Positions 1 to 7,406 of a stretch of 15,318 nucleotides of DNA are shown one piece after another. Position 1 is the first letter of the stretch. Every line of letters starts with the position of its first letter. The notes below the pieces were generated by a model. It was not told the origin of the DNA, made no database searches, and saw only the letters and a program-made list of their open reading frames with translations. The translations under genes and the position numbers were made by a program. Location of the stretch: NCBI GenBank assembly GCA_012839665.1, contig DUMX01000065.1, positions 1-15,318 on the forward strand, given 5' to 3'. The DNA comes from Gelria sp. GTDB taxonomy: Bacteria > Bacillota > Syntrophomonadia > Syntrophomonadales > Syntrophomonadaceae.

Positions 1-80
1 CCGCTCTTTTAAAATATTAATTTCACTGCGAACCGCCCTTTCGGAAAGACCCAGGTCTTTAGCCAACTGTCTCCTAGCGG
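1..80 (-). pseudogene. cggR: Inverted fragment of the CggR helix-turn-helix domain
   Basis: Read on the minus strand, this segment gives 26 codons beginning ARRQLAKDLGLSERAVR and ending NILKER. This matches the helix-turn-helix stretch of CggR regulators (B. subtilis has GRRSLSASLGISERVLRGEV at the same place). The plus-strand sequence from position 81 continues with GIIHITPAG, which is what should follow LKER in CggR. If bases 1-80 are flipped in place, the codons join the downstream frame without a gap or shift. The segment starts with CCGCT and ends with AGCGG, so 5-bp inverted repeats bound it. It is therefore a misoriented piece of the gene that follows. It may be a real inversion, or an assembly or amplification fold-back at a contig end; the window start hides the left flank. 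Confidence 0.85.
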
Positions 81-134
81 GGAATAATTCATATTACTCC
101 GGCCGGGTTATACCTTACGCCGGCTGGTGAAACT

Positions 135-944
135 ATGTTGCAGGAAATCGATGAAATTATTCCCTTCTTGTATCAAACCCAAACATTAGCTGAAAAGATT
201 AAGCATTTGTTTAGTATCTCGGAAGTGATTGTGGTACCGGGTGATTCTTACACTGACCAACTGACCCAAAAGGATTTGGGGCGGGCGGCAGCCCGTTATT
301 TAAAAAAGCTGCTCTACCCTTCCTGTACTTTGGCAGTTACCGGTGGTACTACCCTGGCGGAAATGGCTGAGGCTATCGGCCCCGGTATTCAATTATCGGA
401 TGTATTGGTAGTACCTGCTCGGGGAGGATTGGGAGAAGATATGGAGCAGCAAGCCGGGACTATTGCCGCTAAGATAGCAACAGCTATAGGGGCGCAGTAT
501 CGACTGTTGCATATTCCTGATAATTTAGAAGAAAGTACGGTAGAAATATTGAAAAAGGATTTTCATATTGCGCAGGTAATTGGCAGTATTAAATCTTGTG
601 ACATATTGGTGCATGGCATCGGGGTGGCGATTGAAATGGCTAATCGCCGGCAGCTTACTGCGAAAGAAATTGATTTTTTAAAAAGAAGTAAGGCTGTAGG
701 TGAAGCTCTTAGATATTATTTTGACAAAAAGGGCAAAATAGTCTATGAAGTTCCCGGAATTGGGTTGGAGCTGAGCGATTTAGAAGGCATTGAAACTGTT
801 ATTGCAGTTGCCGGTGGTAGTAATAAGGCGCAGGCAATTGAGGCTGTATTTGGCAACCGGCGGGATGGTACCCTTATCACTGATGAAGGAGCGGCCCGAG
901 AAATAATAAAAAATAATGAAATGAATAGAAAGGGTGATAATTGA
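135..944 (+). CDS. cggR: Central glycolytic genes regulator CggR, effector-binding part (N-terminus disrupted)
   Basis: This is the SorC/DeoR-family repressor of the gap operon. In Bacillus its effector is fructose-1,6-bisphosphate. The C-terminal sugar-phosphate domain is complete: VTGGTT, VPARGGLGED, LVHGIG, AVAGGSNKAQAIEA and LITDEGAA are all CggR signatures. Family members are about 340 residues, while this ORF has 269 because the helix-turn-helix region lies upstream on the opposite strand (1-80). The reading frame is open from about position 78 (RGIIHITPAGLYLTPAGE), so ATG 135 is only the first available start, not the natural one. As written, the protein could bind effector but not DNA. 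It ends TGATG, overlapping the gap start by one base, so the two are co-transcribed. Its promoter and operator are outside the window. Confidence 0.9.
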   Translation: MLQEIDEIIPFLYQTQTLAEKIKHLFSISEVIVVPGDSYTDQLTQKDLGRAAARYLKKLLYPSCTLAVTGGTTLAEMAEAIGPGIQLSDVLVVPARGGLGEDMEQQAGTIAAKIATAIGAQYRLLHIPDNLEESTVEILKKDFHIAQVIGSIKSCDILVHGIGVAIEMANRRQLTAKEIDFLKRSKAVGEALRYYFDKKGKIVYEVPGIGLELSDLEGIETVIAVAGGSNKAQAIEAVFGNRRDGTLITDEGAAREIIKNNEMNRKGDN

Positions 945-1942
945 TGGCGGTTAAAGTTGCTATCAATGGGTTTGGAAGAATTGGTCGGCTAGTTGCCAGG
1001 ATAGCTTTGGGGCGGGATGAGATGGAACTGGTGGCGGTTAATGATCTGGGAAATGCCAAAGCTAATGCGCACCTTTTTAAGTATGATTCCATTCATGGGG
1101 TCTACCCTGGTGAGGTAAAGGGTGAGGATGATTATTTGTTGCTTGACGGACACAGAATTCCCTATTTCTCCAATAAAGAACCGGAACAATTACCCTGGCA
1201 AGAGCTGGGTGTAGAGGTGGTAGTGGAGGCCAGCGGAGCTTTCCGTACCCGGGATAAGGCGGCCAAACACCTGGCTGCAGGTGCTAAAAAGGTAGTTATA
1301 ACGGCACCGGCCAAAGGGGTTGACCTGACTATGGTTATGGGTGTAAATCATGACAAATACCGGCCTGAATATGATGTGATTTCCAATGCCTCCTGTACTA
1401 CTAATTGTCTGGCACCAGTAACTAAAGTTTTAATGGATAACTTCGGTATAGTAAAAGGACTAATGAATACTATTCATTCTTATACTAATGACCAACGGAT
1501 TCTGGACCTGGCTCATAATGACCTGAGACGGGCACGGGCTGCCGCTGTATCCATTGTCCCTACTTCAACCGGCGCAGCCAGTGCTTTGGGGCTGGTTATT
1601 CCGGAAATGGAGGGAAAACTGGATGGTATGGCTACTCGGGTACCTACTCCTAATGTTTCTTTAGTAGATTTAACCGTGGAACTGGAGAAAGGGACTACGG
1701 TAGCAGAGATAAATAATGCTTATAAAGTTGCCAGCGAGACTAGTCTGAAGGGTATATTAAAATATACGGAAGAACCGCTGGTCTCCAGTGACTACGTGGG
1801 TGATAATAATTCCGCCATTGTTGATGGGCTCTTAACTATAATGATGGGAGACCGTATGGCCAAGGTAATAGCCTGGTATGATAATGAATGGGCTTATTCG
1901 CTGCGTGTAATTGATATGGTGGCGTATATAATGAGAAAATAG
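944..1942 (+). CDS. gap: Glyceraldehyde-3-phosphate dehydrogenase, type I
   Basis: This cytoplasmic enzyme converts glyceraldehyde-3-phosphate, phosphate and NAD to 1,3-bisphosphoglycerate. The 332-residue length is typical. The Rossmann motif INGFGRIGR is at residues 7-15, with Asn33-Asp34 in the nucleotide pocket, where an acidic residue favours NAD. The active-site motif SNASCTTNCLAP places the catalytic Cys at residue 151, and the base His is 178 (TIHSYTNDQ). The phosphate loop STGAA and the later RVPTPNVSLVDL are also present. ATG 944 is preferred over the in-frame TTG 941: it matches the family N-terminus (MAVKVAINGFG) and has AGAAAGGGTG upstream. It overlaps the cggR stop codon. One oddity is that the coenzyme-specificity pair Leu-Pro of NAD enzymes reads Leu189-Ala190 here (LDLAHNDLRR). 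Confidence 0.98.
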   Translation: MAVKVAINGFGRIGRLVARIALGRDEMELVAVNDLGNAKANAHLFKYDSIHGVYPGEVKGEDDYLLLDGHRIPYFSNKEPEQLPWQELGVEVVVEASGAFRTRDKAAKHLAAGAKKVVITAPAKGVDLTMVMGVNHDKYRPEYDVISNASCTTNCLAPVTKVLMDNFGIVKGLMNTIHSYTNDQRILDLAHNDLRRARAAAVSIVPTSTGAASALGLVIPEMEGKLDGMATRVPTPNVSLVDLTVELEKGTTVAEINNAYKVASETSLKGILKYTEEPLVSSDYVGDNNSAIVDGLLTIMMGDRMAKVIAWYDNEWAYSLRVIDMVAYIMRK

Positions 1943-1967
1943 ATGTTTTTAAGCGAGGTGTTGTTGT

Positions 1968-3146
1968 TTGAGGAATCTTAGGGATGTGGAACTGGATGGG
2001 AAACGGGTATTAATGCGGGTTGATTTCAATGTGCCTATAGATAAACAGGGTAATATTCTGGATGATGGTAAAATGCGGGGAGCACTTTCCACTATAGAGC
2101 ATGTCCTCGCCCATAATGGGAAACTCATACTTATGAGTCATTTGGGACGGCCCAAGGGTAAACCGAACCCCGAGTATAGCCTGAAAGAATTAGCCCCCCA
2201 TTTAAAAAAATTATTAAATGGTACGGTGGTAAATTTTGCTGAAGATTGTGTAGGTCCCGAGGTAGAGGAAAAAGTTAATAATATGAAGCCGGGGGAAGTA
2301 TTACTGCTGGAAAATCTACGTTTTCATGCCGGTGAAGAAGAAAACGATGCTGATTTCTCCAGGCAACTGGCAGCTTTGGGGGATATCTATATAAACGATG
2401 CTTTTGGCAGCGCCCATCGCGCTCATGCCTCTACAGTTGGGGTAGCCGATTATCTTCCTGCTTATGCCGGTTTTCTTATGGAAGCGGAAGTTAAAATGAT
2501 AAAAAGTGTAGTGGAGTCTCCGGAAAGGCCTCGCATGGCTATTATGGGTGGAGCCAAAATTATTGATAAACTGGGCCTGATCGGGAATCTTTTGGAGAAG
2601 ATGGACATTATATTAATTGGGGGAGGTATGGCCAATACCTTTCTTAAGGCGCAGGGCAAAAATGTGGGCAAATCTTTATTTGAAGAGGAGTTACTAAATG
2701 AAGCCAGTCGTTTGTTGGATAAAGCTAAACAAAAAAACGTGCGCCTATTATTACCGGTTGATGTAGTAATTGCCGGGGAGATATCAGCCGCTGCTGATAC
2801 TGTGGTAGTAGGGGTTGATGAGGTACCTGAGGAGATGATGATTCTTGATATCGGTCCTCGTACTATAGAGATTTACCGGGAAGAAATTAACCAGGCTAAA
2901 ACTATTATCTGGAATGGCCCCATGGGGGTATACGAATACGAACAATTTGCCCGGGGGAGTAAAGAAATAACCCAGGCTATGGCTAACGCATCTGCGGTAA
3001 GCGTAATTGCCGGAGGTGATACGGCAGTAATAGCCCATGACCTGAGGTTGGAAGATAAAATTACGCATATATCAACAGGCGGGGGTGCTACCCTGGAATT
3101 CCTGGAGGGGATAAAGCTGCCGGGGGTAGTAGCCTGTGGAGATTAA
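1968..3146 (+). CDS. pgk: Phosphoglycerate kinase
   Basis: This enzyme transfers the acyl phosphate of 1,3-bisphosphoglycerate to ADP, giving 3-phosphoglycerate and ATP. The 392-residue length is normal for bacterial Pgk. Substrate-binding motifs RVDFNVP, SHLGRPKG and ENLRFHAGEEEND are in the N-terminal lobe, followed by NDAFGSAHRAHAST. The nucleotide lobe has GGAKI, GGGMANTF and the C-terminal GGDTAV...STGGGATLEFLEG hinge and phosphate loop. The start is TTG: GAGGTG lies 7 bases upstream at 1955-1960, and no ATG in frame fits the family N-terminus (MRNLRDVELDGKRVLMRVDFN). It follows gap by 25 bases and precedes tpiA by about 21, in the usual operon order. Nothing suggests damage. Confidence 0.98.
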   Translation: MRNLRDVELDGKRVLMRVDFNVPIDKQGNILDDGKMRGALSTIEHVLAHNGKLILMSHLGRPKGKPNPEYSLKELAPHLKKLLNGTVVNFAEDCVGPEVEEKVNNMKPGEVLLLENLRFHAGEEENDADFSRQLAALGDIYINDAFGSAHRAHASTVGVADYLPAYAGFLMEAEVKMIKSVVESPERPRMAIMGGAKIIDKLGLIGNLLEKMDIILIGGGMANTFLKAQGKNVGKSLFEEELLNEASRLLDKAKQKNVRLLLPVDVVIAGEISAAADTVVVGVDEVPEEMMILDIGPRTIEIYREEINQAKTIIWNGPMGVYEYEQFARGSKEITQAMANASAVSVIAGGDTAVIAHDLRLEDKITHISTGGGATLEFLEGIKLPGVVACGD

Positions 3147-3167
3147 ACTTAAGAAAGGGGGATGTGG

Positions 3168-3929
3168 TTGAGAACACCTCTTATAGTTGCTAATTGGAAA
3201 ATGAATAAGAGTTTAAAAGATGCTGAACAATACGGGCAGGAACTATTACCGCTGTTGGAAGAGTATTCTGGGGTGGAGGTGGTTATTTGCCCGCCTTTTA
3301 CCAGTCTTACGGTAATGAGCCGGATTTTTTCTAATGTGGAAATTAAGGTAGGTGCTCAAAATCTATTCTGGGAGATGAAGGGGCCTTATACCGGAGAAAT
3401 ATCACCGGCGATGTTGGTTGAAGCTGGTTGTACTCATGTAATTTTGGGACATTCGGAGCGGCGGCAGATATTGGGTGAAAACGATGATATTATTAACCGT
3501 AAGGTAAGGGCAGCTCTGGATGCAGGTCTTATTCCCATTCTTTGTGTAGGTGAAACCCTGCAGGAACGGGAAAACAATAGGGCTCGGGAAGTGGTCAAAG
3601 AGCAGTTGACCCGGGATTTGAAAAACATTACTTTTGCTTCCCGGGGACTGGTAATAGCTTATGAGCCAGTCTGGGCCATTGGTACCGGGGTTAATGCCAG
3701 CAATGATGATGCCCAGGAAATGATAGGATTTATCCGCAGTTACCTGGCTAAAATATATGACCGGGAGTTGGCTGATTCTGTCCGTATTCTCTATGGTGGA
3801 AGTGTTAATGAAGAGAATATTGCTGAATTTATGGGTGAAGTTGATGTAGACGGCGCTCTGGTTGGTGGAGCCAGTCTGCAGGCAAGTTCATTTGCCAATA
3901 TTGTGAGGTTTAATGAAAATGGCAATTAA
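3168..3929 (+). CDS. tpiA: Triosephosphate isomerase
   Basis: This enzyme interconverts dihydroxyacetone phosphate and glyceraldehyde-3-phosphate, feeding the Gap step. The 253-residue TIM barrel has all catalytic positions: Lys11 in NWKMNK, His95 in ILGHSERR and Glu166 in AYEPVWAIGTG. The phosphate-binding loops LYGGSV and GALVGGASL are also present. I place the start at TTG 3168. It gives the family N-terminus (MRTPLIVANWKMN) and sits 6 bases after the GGGGG of the ribosome-binding site (3157-3161). The in-frame ATG at 3162 touches that site directly and would be too close. The end overlaps gpmI, pointing to translational coupling. Confidence 0.97.
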   Translation: MRTPLIVANWKMNKSLKDAEQYGQELLPLLEEYSGVEVVICPPFTSLTVMSRIFSNVEIKVGAQNLFWEMKGPYTGEISPAMLVEAGCTHVILGHSERRQILGENDDIINRKVRAALDAGLIPILCVGETLQERENNRAREVVKEQLTRDLKNITFASRGLVIAYEPVWAIGTGVNASNDDAQEMIGFIRSYLAKIYDRELADSVRILYGGSVNEENIAEFMGEVDVDGALVGGASLQASSFANIVRFNENGN

Positions 3930-5454
3930 ACCAATAGTTCTGATGATTTTGGATGGCTGGGGACTGCGCGACGATTGTGATGACAATGCTATAAGTCTGG
4001 CTAATCCGGAGAATTTCAATCGTTTAGCAGACCAATATCCCTTTACCAGCTTGAAATGCTCCGGGTTAGATGTAGGCTTACCCCGGGGGTTGATGGGAAA
4101 TTCGGAGGTAGGGCATTTAAATATAGGTGCAGGACGCATAGTATTTCAGGAGATTACCCGTATAACGAGTGCGGTAGAGGATGGCAGCTTTTTTGTTAAC
4201 CCTGAGTTTAATGCTGCCATAGATTATGCGCTTGAAAATCAGGGGGCTCTGCACTTAATGGGTTTACTCTCTGATGGAGGGGTACATAGTCATTTGGAAC
4301 ATCTGTATGCTTTGCTCAAGCTGTGTCAGCAGCGGGGTGTTCAGGAGGTTTATGTCCATGCCTTTCTGGATGGGCGGGATGTTAATCCTAAAAGTGCCGG
4401 GGATTTTGTTGTTGCTCTGGAAAAGAAGATGCAGGAATTGGACACTGGAAAAATTGCCTCGGTAGCTGGACGCTATTATGCTATGGACCGGGATAATCAC
4501 TGGGATCGGATAGAAAAAGCCTATAATGCACTGGTACTGGGCGAGGGGGTTAAGGCCCCTAATGCTTATGCTGCTATAGTAAACAGCTATGAGGCGCGGG
4601 TGACTGATGAATTTGTAGAACCGGTAGTAATAATTGATACTAAAGGTAAGCCCCTGGGACTAATCCAGGACGGTGATGGAGTTATATTTTTTAATTTTCG
4701 TGCTGACCGGGCTCGGGAAATTACCCGGGCTTTTGTAGACCCGGCTTTGGATAAATTTGAGCGTCGGGTGCGGCCCCAGGTTTATTATGTCTGCATGACT
4801 CAATATGATGCAACTATCGATGTTCCGGTAGCTTTTATGCCTCAGAATCTGAATAATACTCTAGGTGAAGTGCTGGCTGATAATGGGTTGCGCCAGTTAA
4901 GAATAGCAGAAACTGAAAAATACGCGCATGTGACTTTCTTTTTTAATGGTGGGGTAGAGGAACCTAACTCGGGTGAGGACCGTATTCTAATGCCTTCTCC
5001 AGATGTACCTACTTATAATTTGAAACCGGAAATGAGCGCCTGGGAAGTAACTGCTGAAGTATTGGAGCAGATTAAACGGGATTATTATGATGTAATAATA
5101 ATGAACTATGCCAATCCGGATATGGTCGGGCATACCGGAATACTGGAGGCGGCAGTGGAAGCGGTCAAGGTGGTTGACCAGTGTTTGGGGCAGGTGGTGG
5201 AGGCAGTACTGGATAAGGGCGGTTGTGTACTTATTACGGCTGACCATGGTAATTGTGAGATGATGTGTTCATCGGAGGGATGTCCGCATACTGCTCATAC
5301 TACTGATGAGGTTCCTTTTATATTGGTAGGAAATAAGTTTATTAATCGGCGCCTGCGCAGTGATGGTGCCCTGCGGGACATAGCTCCAACTATCTTGGAT
5401 ATTCTGGGTATCTCCATACCGGCAGAAATGACCGGGGAAAAACTACATTATTAA
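3919..5454 (+). CDS. gpmI: 2,3-bisphosphoglycerate-independent phosphoglycerate mutase
   Basis: This manganese-dependent, alkaline-phosphatase-fold mutase interconverts 3- and 2-phosphoglycerate through a phosphoserine. From ATG 3919 it is 511 residues, the same as the B. subtilis enzyme. The nucleophile falls at Ser62 (MGNSEVGHLNIGAGR) and the first metal ligand at Asp12 (ILDGWG). Other family motifs are HSHLEHL, DGRDVNP, RYYAMDRDNHWDR, ADHGNCEMM and HTTDEVPFI. ATG 3913 is also in frame, but it is only about 3-4 bases from the GAGGT at 3905-3909, so 3919 fits better. Either start overlaps the end of tpiA by 11-17 bases. The gene closes the uninterrupted part of the operon; a GC-rich fold-back element follows. 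Confidence 0.97.
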   Translation: MAIKPIVLMILDGWGLRDDCDDNAISLANPENFNRLADQYPFTSLKCSGLDVGLPRGLMGNSEVGHLNIGAGRIVFQEITRITSAVEDGSFFVNPEFNAAIDYALENQGALHLMGLLSDGGVHSHLEHLYALLKLCQQRGVQEVYVHAFLDGRDVNPKSAGDFVVALEKKMQELDTGKIASVAGRYYAMDRDNHWDRIEKAYNALVLGEGVKAPNAYAAIVNSYEARVTDEFVEPVVIIDTKGKPLGLIQDGDGVIFFNFRADRAREITRAFVDPALDKFERRVRPQVYYVCMTQYDATIDVPVAFMPQNLNNTLGEVLADNGLRQLRIAETEKYAHVTFFFNGGVEEPNSGEDRILMPSPDVPTYNLKPEMSAWEVTAEVLEQIKRDYYDVIIMNYANPDMVGHTGILEAAVEAVKVVDQCLGQVVEAVLDKGGCVLITADHGNCEMMCSSEGCPHTAHTTDEVPFILVGNKFINRRLRSDGALRDIAPTILDILGISIPAEMTGEKLHY

Positions 5455-5464
5455 TTCAGAATTA

Positions 5465-5736
5465 AAAATTAAGAATTGGCTCTATTGCAAATATCGGTTG
5501 TATAAATATACTCACTCCGATCTCCGCATGGGCAACACCTGCGGCTTGGCTCACAGCTCAAGGGGGTACCGCGCGGACCTCCCATCCATGGTCGGACGCG
5601 CGCTCGCAACGTCCTGTTGCTCGCCCCCTTTCGCCTGCTCGCCTTCGCCGGGTGTTGCTGCCATGCTTCGCTGACGTCGTTCGTTATATTTATACAACCT
5701 GCACGGGGTTTTGCAGTGGAATCAAAATTAAGAATT
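5465..5736. mobile_element. MITE-like fold-back element between gpmI and eno
   Basis: No protein is encoded in this stretch of about 300 bases. It is much richer in GC than its flanks and is built as nested inverted repeats. The clearest arm is GGTTGTATAAATATA at 5496-5510 against its perfect complement at 5685-5699. Inside, GCATGG/GCAACACC at 5526-5539 pairs with 5651-5666 (two-base bulge). AAGGGGG at 5560-5566 pairs with CCCCCTT at 5624-5630, and GCGCGGACC at 5571-5579 pairs with 5590-5601 with a small bulge. Outside the arms, a 13-bp direct repeat AAAATTAAGAATT occurs at 5465-5477 and 5724-5736, like a target duplication. This is what a non-autonomous inserted element would look like. It could instead be a dispersed structured repeat. 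The transposase that would move it is not visible. Confidence 0.6.
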
Positions 5737-5755
5737 ATCGAAGGGATGATTGGAA

Positions 5756-7042
5756 ATGAGTATTATTGTTAATGTTTTTGGCCGGGAGGTTATAGATTCA
5801 CGGGGCAACCCTACCGTGGAAGTGGAAGTAATATTAGAAGATGGAACTATGGGACGGGCTATTGTCCCTTCCGGGGCTTCTACCGGAGCTCATGAAGCAG
5901 TAGAGTTAAGGGATGGGGACCAAAATCGTTATAATGGCAAAGGGGTATTACAGGCGGTAGAGAATGTCAATTCGATTATAGCACCTGAAGTTATTGGCCT
6001 GGATGTAACTTATCAAGTAGATATTGACAATTTGATGATAGAAATGGATGGCACCCCTAATAAAGGTAGACTCGGAGCTAATGCTATATTGGGAGTATCC
6101 CTGGCTGTAGCCCGGGCTGCTGCTAATTACATGGAAATACCTCTTTACCAGTATATCGGGGGTGTTAATGCCCGGGAAATTCCGGTTCCCATGATGAACA
6201 TTCTCAATGGTGGTAAACATGCGGATAATAACGTTGATATTCAGGAGTTTATGATAATACCTACGGGTGCCGTTTCTTTCAGGGAAGGGCTGCGTATGGC
6301 GGTAGAAATTTATCACACCCTGAAAAAGGTTTTGCAGGATAAGGGTCTGGCTACGGCTGTAGGTGATGAGGGTGGATTTGCTCCTGACCTGCCTTCCAAT
6401 GAAGCGGCTATTGAGGTAATCCTGGAGGCTATAGCTGAAGCGGGTTACGAGGCGGGGAAAGACATTTTCCTGGGACTGGACGTGGCGGCTACGGAACTAT
6501 ACCAGGACGGCAAATACCATTTTGAAAGTACAAATCAGGTACTATCATCGCAGGAAACCGTGGATTTCTATGCTTCCCTGGTAGAGCGCTATCCGATAAT
6601 ATCTATAGAGGATGGTTTGGCTGAAGATGATTGGGAAGGTTGGAAGTTGTTAACGGAGCGTTTAGGTAAGGAAGTCCAGTTAGTAGGGGATGACCTTTTT
6701 GTAACTAATACGGAAAGGTTGGCTCGGGGGATTGAGTTGGGGGTATGTAACAGTATTCTAATTAAGGTTAACCAGATTGGTACCCTGACTGAGACCCTGG
6801 AAACTATTGAAATGGCCAGGCGGGCAGGTTATACTTGCGTTATATCGCATCGTTCCGGGGAAACTGAGGATGCAACTATTGCCGATATCGCAGTAGCTAC
6901 GGGTAGCGGACAAATAAAAAGTGGTGCTCCGGCAAGGACCGACCGGGTGGCTAAATATAATCAGTTAATGCGGATAGAGGAGGAGCTTGATACCTTTGCT
7001 ATTTACCGGGGAATAAAGACTTTTTACAATCTTAAGAAATAA
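5756..7042 (+). CDS. eno: Enolase
   Basis: Enolase dehydrates 2-phosphoglycerate to phosphoenolpyruvate in the cytoplasm, using two magnesium ions. The 428-residue protein carries the family motifs in order: DSRGNPTVEVEV, GASTGAHEAVELRDGD, LGANAILGVSLAVARAAA, GGKHADNNVDIQEF, GDEGGFAP and the metal ligand Asp in GLDVAATE. These are followed by IEDGLAEDDW, GDDLFVTN, the catalytic Lys in LIKVNQIGT, SHRSGETED and SGAPARTDR. I chose ATG 5756 (MSIIVNVFGREVIDSRG), 10 bases after AAGGG; a TTG at 5750 is possible but very close to that site. It belongs to the same pathway as the preceding genes but is separated from gpmI by the fold-back element. Transcription must therefore read through that structure or restart near it. 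Confidence 0.98.
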   Translation: MSIIVNVFGREVIDSRGNPTVEVEVILEDGTMGRAIVPSGASTGAHEAVELRDGDQNRYNGKGVLQAVENVNSIIAPEVIGLDVTYQVDIDNLMIEMDGTPNKGRLGANAILGVSLAVARAAANYMEIPLYQYIGGVNAREIPVPMMNILNGGKHADNNVDIQEFMIIPTGAVSFREGLRMAVEIYHTLKKVLQDKGLATAVGDEGGFAPDLPSNEAAIEVILEAIAEAGYEAGKDIFLGLDVAATELYQDGKYHFESTNQVLSSQETVDFYASLVERYPIISIEDGLAEDDWEGWKLLTERLGKEVQLVGDDLFVTNTERLARGIELGVCNSILIKVNQIGTLTETLETIEMARRAGYTCVISHRSGETEDATIADIAVATGSGQIKSGAPARTDRVAKYNQLMRIEEELDTFAIYRGIKTFYNLKK

Positions 7043-7142
7043 AGCAAGTATTTTGTTTTCTCCGCTATTGTGATAAAATATAGATTGTGATTTTGCTCGT
7101 AAATAAGTGGTTAATAGATATTCTGGGCGGGAGGTGTAGGTT

Positions 7143-7370
7143 TTGCTTAAAACTATTATATTAATATTTCAAGTATTATGTGCCCTGGCATTGATAACTA
7201 CTATTTTGCTGCAGTCAGGTAAAAGTGCGGGCCTTTCCGGAAGCATTGCCGGAGGTGGCGAGGCCATTTTCGGGAAGAAAAAGGGATTAGATGATTTACT
7301 TAGTAAAATCACCGCATACCTGTGTGCAATATTCATGATAGTAACTCTTATTTTGGCGATTATGCAATAA
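7143..7370 (+). CDS. secG: Protein-export membrane protein SecG
   Basis: This small subunit of the SecYEG translocon assists SecA-driven export. The 75-residue protein has two hydrophobic segments (about residues 3-22 and 55-74). They flank the conserved loop LLQSGKSAGLSGSIAGGGEAIFGKKKG, here quoted in pieces: LLQSGK, then GLSGSIAGGGEA, then FGKKKGLD. That loop identifies SecG. The start is TTG 7143, six bases after the strong site GGAGGTG (7130-7136). The gene lies 100 bases after eno and opens the secG-esterase-rnr-smpB order also found in Bacillus. Confidence 0.95.
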   Translation: MLKTIILIFQVLCALALITTILLQSGKSAGLSGSIAGGGEAIFGKKKGLDDLLSKITAYLCAIFMIVTLILAIMQ

Positions 7371-7406
7371 ATGGCCTTTTGAGATTGAGGGGATGGGTTT
7401 TATGCC

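Noticed and set aside
7053..7082. Promoter for secG after eno (TTGTTT and AT-rich -10-like bases)
   Set aside because: No -10 box with good spacing could be fixed; the match is too weak to list.
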